DNA of 64,000 nucleotides from Planoprotostelium fungivorum (lineage: Eukaryota; Evosea; Variosea; Cavosteliida; Cavosteliaceae). Of this stretch, positions 58,601 through 64,000 are shown one piece after another; position 1 is the stretch's first letter, and every line of letters starts with the position of its first letter. Below the pieces are notes generated by a model that did no database searches, was not told the origin of the DNA, and saw nothing but the letters and a program-made list of their open reading frames with translations. The stretch is from the NCBI GenBank assembly GCA_003024175.1, contig MDYQ01000016.1:124001-188000 (forward strand), written 5' to 3'. Both the position numbers and the translations under genes were made by a program.

Positions 58601-61600
58601 CGTGAAGGTGATGTCTCATCGTGGCGATGAGTTTGTCCATCGATGGAACCTGATCATGAGTCTCAGTGATCAAGATCGTGACAGATCACATGATGATCAC
58701 GATGACTTACCTCTTCGTATGTACTTGGAGTCATCTCGGCATAGATCATCTTCTCACTCAGAGTCGTTACGTCTGCATCCAATACCCCCTTGGCCAGATC
58801 CATCAATGTCGACAAGAAGAACGAACGGTGTTCCGCAGTCGACATTCGATCGCCCAACACTCTGAGACTCTCGTGATACCACAGTCGAGTCAGCTGAGTG
58901 ACGTTGATGCTGGACAGTTGATAGAAGGCATAAGTGATACCCTTGACAATCTTCCACACGTCTCTGATGGAGAACAAGTAGTGAGGGGAGGTGATGGTAG
59001 GAACGATTCGATTCGAAGTGCTGTGGAAGAGCTTGACGGTTGCCTTGGCAACACACTCGATGAGAGGTTTGACACCGGGGTGCATTTTGGGTGCGTTGGC
59101 TTCCAAGACGGTGGAGATGATGGCTGAAGGGGTGAGTGACAGGTGTCACGGTGCGTAACTTACTCTCCACGCTGTCATCGTCGGGGTCGGGCACGTAGAT
59201 GGTGTTGAAGTGTCGCAGAAATCTCGCGTTCAATCTGGACATGTCGTCCGTGGGTCCCGTTGCCATCAAGAGTACAAGGTCCGTCACTTCTCGGAAGACC
59301 TGGAGAATTTGAGACCTTTCCCACAGATTCTCCATACCTTCTCCTTCAAGTCGAACCAGCCACCGTGGTCCAAGAACTGTCTCAACAGCTCGATGGGAGG
59401 ACACGATCCGAAGCTGTCACTGTCCGGCACGTCGATGTTGTCCACGAAGCAGACGAGGGATTTTCCCATGCTGGGTCCCACCCATTTCCCTGGGAACCTT
59501 CAGCTCCACGACTTTATGGAGCATCTCACCCTTCCTTCTGTCCATGTGGCTCTCCAGAGTGTCTTGCAGATACTGACTCGTCGTCGAATTTGTTAAATTG
59601 ACCGTCAGCGGCACATGATTCGGGTGCAGACCGCTCGTTAACAGCGACGCCAGCTCCAACGTCTTACCGATACCGCTACTACCGTGAAGTATCATCGGTT
59701 TCTTACCGTGAAGCAGTAGCTGCAAGAGAAATTCTACGCTGGCGGTCGATGGCGTGGGGACGATAGACTCTTGCAAGTGAATCGATGGGTCGATGCGGTA
59801 GCCTTTCATGGATGGATTTTCCATCCAGGGAATCCATCTCAACTCTTCGAAATCAAAGTAGTAGTCGTAGACGGTGAGAGGAGCGGGAAACGTGTAGTTT
59901 GTGTTCGTGTCACGAGTCCTCTGCCGCAAGAAATTGTCAAAGACCTGGAGGCGTGGTGAGTGGCGGGAAATTTGAAATTCGAAACGTAACGATCATTCAC
60001 CTTCCTCTCCTTGTGATCGAGGGACGCACCGAGAGACCACACCAGCGAGAAGAGGAGAACGGCCTCCATACTTCCCACCCTCTCCTCCTCCGTTCCGTTG
60101 AACGCGAACGTCATCAACTTGGTGTGGAATGGTTCCCACGGAAACGTCATCTTCTTCTCTTCGAATTGAGATTGCATCCTCTGTGGATCGTAATGTGGAC
60201 GACTGCTCCTCGGTTGTGCGGTGGATAAACTGTTGCTGCTGGGTGACTTGTCCGACATGTTCGTCTCCGTTACGGGCTCGCTGACTGGATTCGTATTGTT
60301 GCCCGATTTCCCAGTGTTCATGTGAATGAGGAAGCAATCGATGACGTTAAGGAGAGATTTGACCAACGCCACGTCGCCTGTGACGTCAGATGACGTGTGA
60401 TGACGTCACACTCACTCGTGATGATTCGTGGAAATTTCTTCTGGAGGAAGACCAGGGTATCGTTGACAAAGTCGCCGATGAGACGCTCGATGTTGCGTAA
60501 CAGAGGCTGCATCTCGTCGGCAAACTTTTGCATCCACGACTGATGTGTGTAAGTGTGGTTAAGATACGATTGGACTCACCTTTACGATGTACCTCCACGG
60601 TAAGAGGGAGTCCATACATACGACACCTACTCGAGATATCGTGGCGGGTGATGCGTGCTCTAGATCACTGACCTCGAAGATGAATCTGTGCCACGTCATC
60701 ACACGTCGTCATCCATCTACAACGCTCACTTTGCGAAATTTGGAAAAGGTATACGCTCGCTGTTCGGCAGACACAGGATCTTGTTGTCATCGAGAACGGT
60801 GTTCAGATTTTCGACCCAGTTGGGATCGATCGGTCCATCCATCACCAACCAATGGTTGACATCTCGTCCGACCTGTCACGTCATTATACGTCATTACACG
60901 TCATCACACCTGCTCTCCGTCTTCAGCCATGAATGCCTCGTGCTCTTTGGAGAGGGATCTGACTACACTGGAGAGGATACCATCACTCCACTCGAGATTG
61001 GCCGTCGTCTCACCGTACAATTGGTTCAGGGAGACGGCTTTAGGGTTTATCACCGTCGCCTGTATCTTCTTGTACATACTATCCTTCAGTCGAGACAGAG
61101 CTCGGGCGAGAACCTAAAGTTGTTTAGTTTCCCGCGCGCACAGAAAAGACGAAAATTCGAGTCTCACCCTCCAGCACGTCGTTTTTCCAGAGTAAGTCTC
61201 CCCAACGATCATGATAGCGTGTCGACTGCTAAGAATGTCGTACAATTGTAGACACTTGGTGATGAGCGCGGGAGTGGGTTGCAGCTGCATGTCTCCCGCC
61301 GCCAGCTCCACGGAAACCGATAGGTTGGCATGGCTACCACCGAGGGAAGAGACAGTGGGAAACAGATCGGTCAGAATAGCCATGAACTGAGGGATGTCTT
61401 CGTCGACCAATTTAGGTACGTTCGTGTCACCTGATGAAGGTCACGTGACCCGTAGAATCGAACGAAAACTCACGGAGTGCTCGGTAGACAATACTCTCTT
61501 CCCACGTGGTGACGTCATCGGTGGGAGTTCTCAGTGGATTTTCGTTCTTGGGAGCGGACCTCTTCAACATACCGGCCATGAGTAAAGCGGTACGTATCGT

Positions 61601-64000
61601 ACGCAGCCCAAAATCATAATGCGTCTGAGACGATAGTTGTTCCACTGCCAATCGGAAGCAGTTGACCAATTTTCCCGCCAAAATTGTGGCATGTTGGAAA
61701 CCTGATGACGTCATTTCCCACACCTTCTCCATCTCCTCACCTTCCGAGAACAATAGATTCTCCGCGATGTAATTATAATCGGGCACGACCATCGAAACGG
61801 GACGGAAGAGTGCCTTCACGTTCTCCGGTAGTTCTGTCCTCCCCTTGTAACCAGGATTCATCGTTACAAACAGGGCACACGTGAGATCCAACGACACCGT
61901 CGATCCATCCACAGTGACAGTCGCGCACCTCTCCGCGATACCTGAAGGAGTCGGCTGGTTGTAGACGGACGAAACTCACCCTGCTGAATCGACAAGATCT
62001 GCTGTGAGACGACGGATAAAACGGAGATCTCGATTCGGTTGAATTCGTCGAGACAAGCCCAAGCCCCGGAACTGGCCAGACCCTTGAAGATCTTTCCAAG
62101 TGAAACGTAATCTACGCTGCTCGAGCAATTGAACACGACGCACTGCTTCGCGATCGCCTTGGCGAGGTCCTGCGGACGTCAAAAATGTCTCTTTCAACTC
62201 GACAAAGCCACCTTGACCGACTCTGTCTTTCCAGTACCGGCCGGGCCAGACGGTGCCGCTCCCATTCCAAAGTGTACCGCAGAGACCATCGTTCGGTAGC
62301 TCCGATCGGTCAGGGGGGTTAAGACTAACCTCGACGTGTTTCCCAAGTACTCGTAACCGTAATCGAAGGCAGCGCCCAACATCTTCACGGTGCAGTGGTT
62401 CTCCTCCCAGTAGTATCTCAGTTGACTCGTCCATTCGAATTGTGATGCATCGGTGACGTGGGAGGATATCATCTTGGATAAGAGGTCGCGGTTGTGTACG
62501 CTGAGAACCAGTAGGGCCCCCACGGTGGCTCGTTGTAGAGGGTCGAGTTGACCGTTGACGAGGTTGGTCAGCTCGCCGAGTTCCTCTACGATCTTCTTTC
62601 TATAGACTCTCATCTCTTGTATGTCTCCCTGCCTCAATATCTCCGTAACCGATTGCGTGAATAGTATCTGATTGGCCGCCAGCATGGCCTGAGCCGGCCA
62701 GCCAAAGACCCACAGGTCGTACTTCATCTTGCCGTAAGACATGACGGCCCTGGATAAGATCTTACGCAGAGTTAATTTCATGGTATTCTGTAGATCCAAC
62801 AGCCAGCGTTCTAATTCTTTTCCGATGACGACGACCTGTGAGAGTGAGCAAACGAAGAGGAAATGATGTTACCTCTTCGGTTAAGGGTACTTTCTCTCCT
62901 TCGTTGGAAGACATCACCTTGATGTTCATCTGTTGGCTGAACTTGACCGATACCAGATTCTCAAAACACTTTCTCAAATGAGGTATGATGCAGGTGGGAT
63001 CTGATGACGTCATCGACATCGAAATCTCGTCGAAATCTCTCTCACCTTTCGATTGCGATAAGATGTTGAGTAAGTCATCGTTCGATAGAAAGTAGAGCCT
63101 GGGAAAAGCAGAACGTTTGACTTCGAGGTATTCGTTGAGACCTTTCAGGATGACATCGAGTAAACGATTGCAATCGGTCAATTGTCGTATCAGTTTGTCG
63201 TTTACAATGATCGCCAGTGCCTTTGGATTCGTATGGATGCTCTCCATGATCTTACACCAGACGGTATCCACGGCGGCGTACCTGTACGTACGTTACGGGT
63301 TTCATCGGAATGCGACGCTCACTTTCTACCCTCCACGGGAAGTTGACGGTTGATGTCTTCGGATGCAAAGATGGGACCGAGATAATACCATCTCTTCTGG
63401 CAGGTCAACCACTCTTCAATGGTATCTTGTAGTCGATGCAGTTGATCTTTCCATTGTCTCGCTCTTTGCTGTACGTCTCATCAGCGAACGAATGTAACAA
63501 AAAGAACGACAACAGAACAATGGATGGTGACAGACGAGAATAGTGAGACGAATCGAAGCATTGTAGATGGACCCACCATGAAAGTGATGATGTAAGGTGA
63601 CGTCAGCATCGTACTCAGCATGACCAACTGATCATCGATGATGGCAGACAGATCTTCCACCTTCGTCACGATGTACGTGCCGCTGTCTCTGTATGGCACC
63701 AACTCGAACGAGTAATTCCTCAGATCATTGTGCATCTTGTCTAACGCAGTCTCGAGCGTAAATTCGTTGATGGCAACATCGGTCGTCTTATTCACTTCCT
63801 CCACGTGATTCTCCAAGTGCAATTTGAGGACGAAATTCAGCGTAAATTCCGATTCCGTGGGCACTGTACACGTCATCATTCATCTACAACCCGCCACTCA
63901 CTCTTGAAATTGACATCCTTGGCGATCATCTCCCAATGTCTCGTTCGGATGCCGGGATGTCTTAATTTCGTGATCATGCTCATGACAATCTTAAACTCAT
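52660..64000 (-). CDS. Axonemal inner-arm dynein heavy chain (5' end outside window)
   Basis: Single-headed inner-arm type (DNAH1/3/6/7/12 group) motor of motile cilia. Landmarks run in order along the minus strand. The linker end is [29 protein letters not shown]1 P-loop is [12 protein letters not shown] (about 62240), with [22 protein letters not shown] and [24 protein letters not shown]2 P-loop is [11 protein letters not shown] (61190), AAA3 GSSGIGKT (59690) and AAA4 [14 protein letters not shown] (58490). The stalk and microtubule-binding region (57700-56700) has coiled coil around [22 protein letters not shown]. The C-terminus [22 protein letters not shown] through [19 protein letters not shown] fits the monomeric inner-arm class. 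Stop 52662-52660; an AATAAA lies inside the last codons (52674-52669). Dozens of short introns. The tail is outside the window. Confidence 0.92.

Overview
This is a gene-dense, very intron-rich nuclear region of a unicellular eukaryote. Genes are cut by many tiny introns (mostly about 30 to 60 nt) with a strong GTGAG donor and a YAG or NAG acceptor. Intergenic gaps are often under 150 bp, and AATAAA signals sit at or just past the stop codons. Two contents point to the host. One is a giant integrin-beta-like adhesion receptor of the kind known as Sib proteins in amoebozoans. The other is motile-cilium machinery: an inner-arm axonemal dynein heavy chain and an androglobin-family protein. Together they suggest a flagellated amoebozoan; a protosteliid such as Planoprotostelium is my best guess, as inference only.

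Layout. 1-6.7 kb: a membrane protein with a Pro/Tyr-rich tail (-), a small unknown gene (+), an NVL/Rix7 ribosome-biogenesis AAA ATPase (-), and a membrane-anchored, apparently degenerate inositol-polyphosphate-5-phosphatase-like protein (+). 7-12 kb: a GH13 alpha-amylase-family enzyme (+), TMEM234 (-), and a TFIIIA-like C2H2 zinc-finger protein (+). 12.3-16.6 kb: two tandem MFSD4/NaGLT1-like transporters sharing a nearly perfect 214-bp block that spans an intron. 16.9-23.5 kb: an ML-domain lipid-binding protein, TRM11 tRNA methyltransferase, a small membrane protein, a double-hotdog thioesterase, and a secreted Pro/Thr/Asp-repeat protein (all +). 23.6-28.7 kb: an androglobin-like protein and GSK3 (both -). 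29-39.4 kb: an ABCD4-like ABC transporter (+), an RBBP9-like hydrolase (-), a Ser/Thr-rich membrane protein (+), NUBP1/Nbp35 (-), a small unknown gene (-), a GH18 chitinase with a hevein domain (+), and an SLC35F-like transporter (+). 39.4-42.7 kb: a small Lys/Asp/His-repeat protein (-), a DDE-transposase-derived gene (-) next to an unresolved coding stretch, and a CE1/feruloyl-esterase-like secreted enzyme (+). 42.8-52.2 kb: the Sib-like receptor (-). 52.7-64 kb: the inner-arm dynein heavy chain (-), whose 5' end lies outside the window.

The genes do not form a pathway. They are a typical housekeeping, ciliary and secretory mixture. Secreted or surface products (amylase, chitinase, esterase, ML protein, Pro-rich protein, Sib receptor) fit a phagotrophic, wall-digesting, adherent cell. 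Gene boundaries were worked out by hand from splice consensus and protein continuity, so internal exon edges may be off in places.
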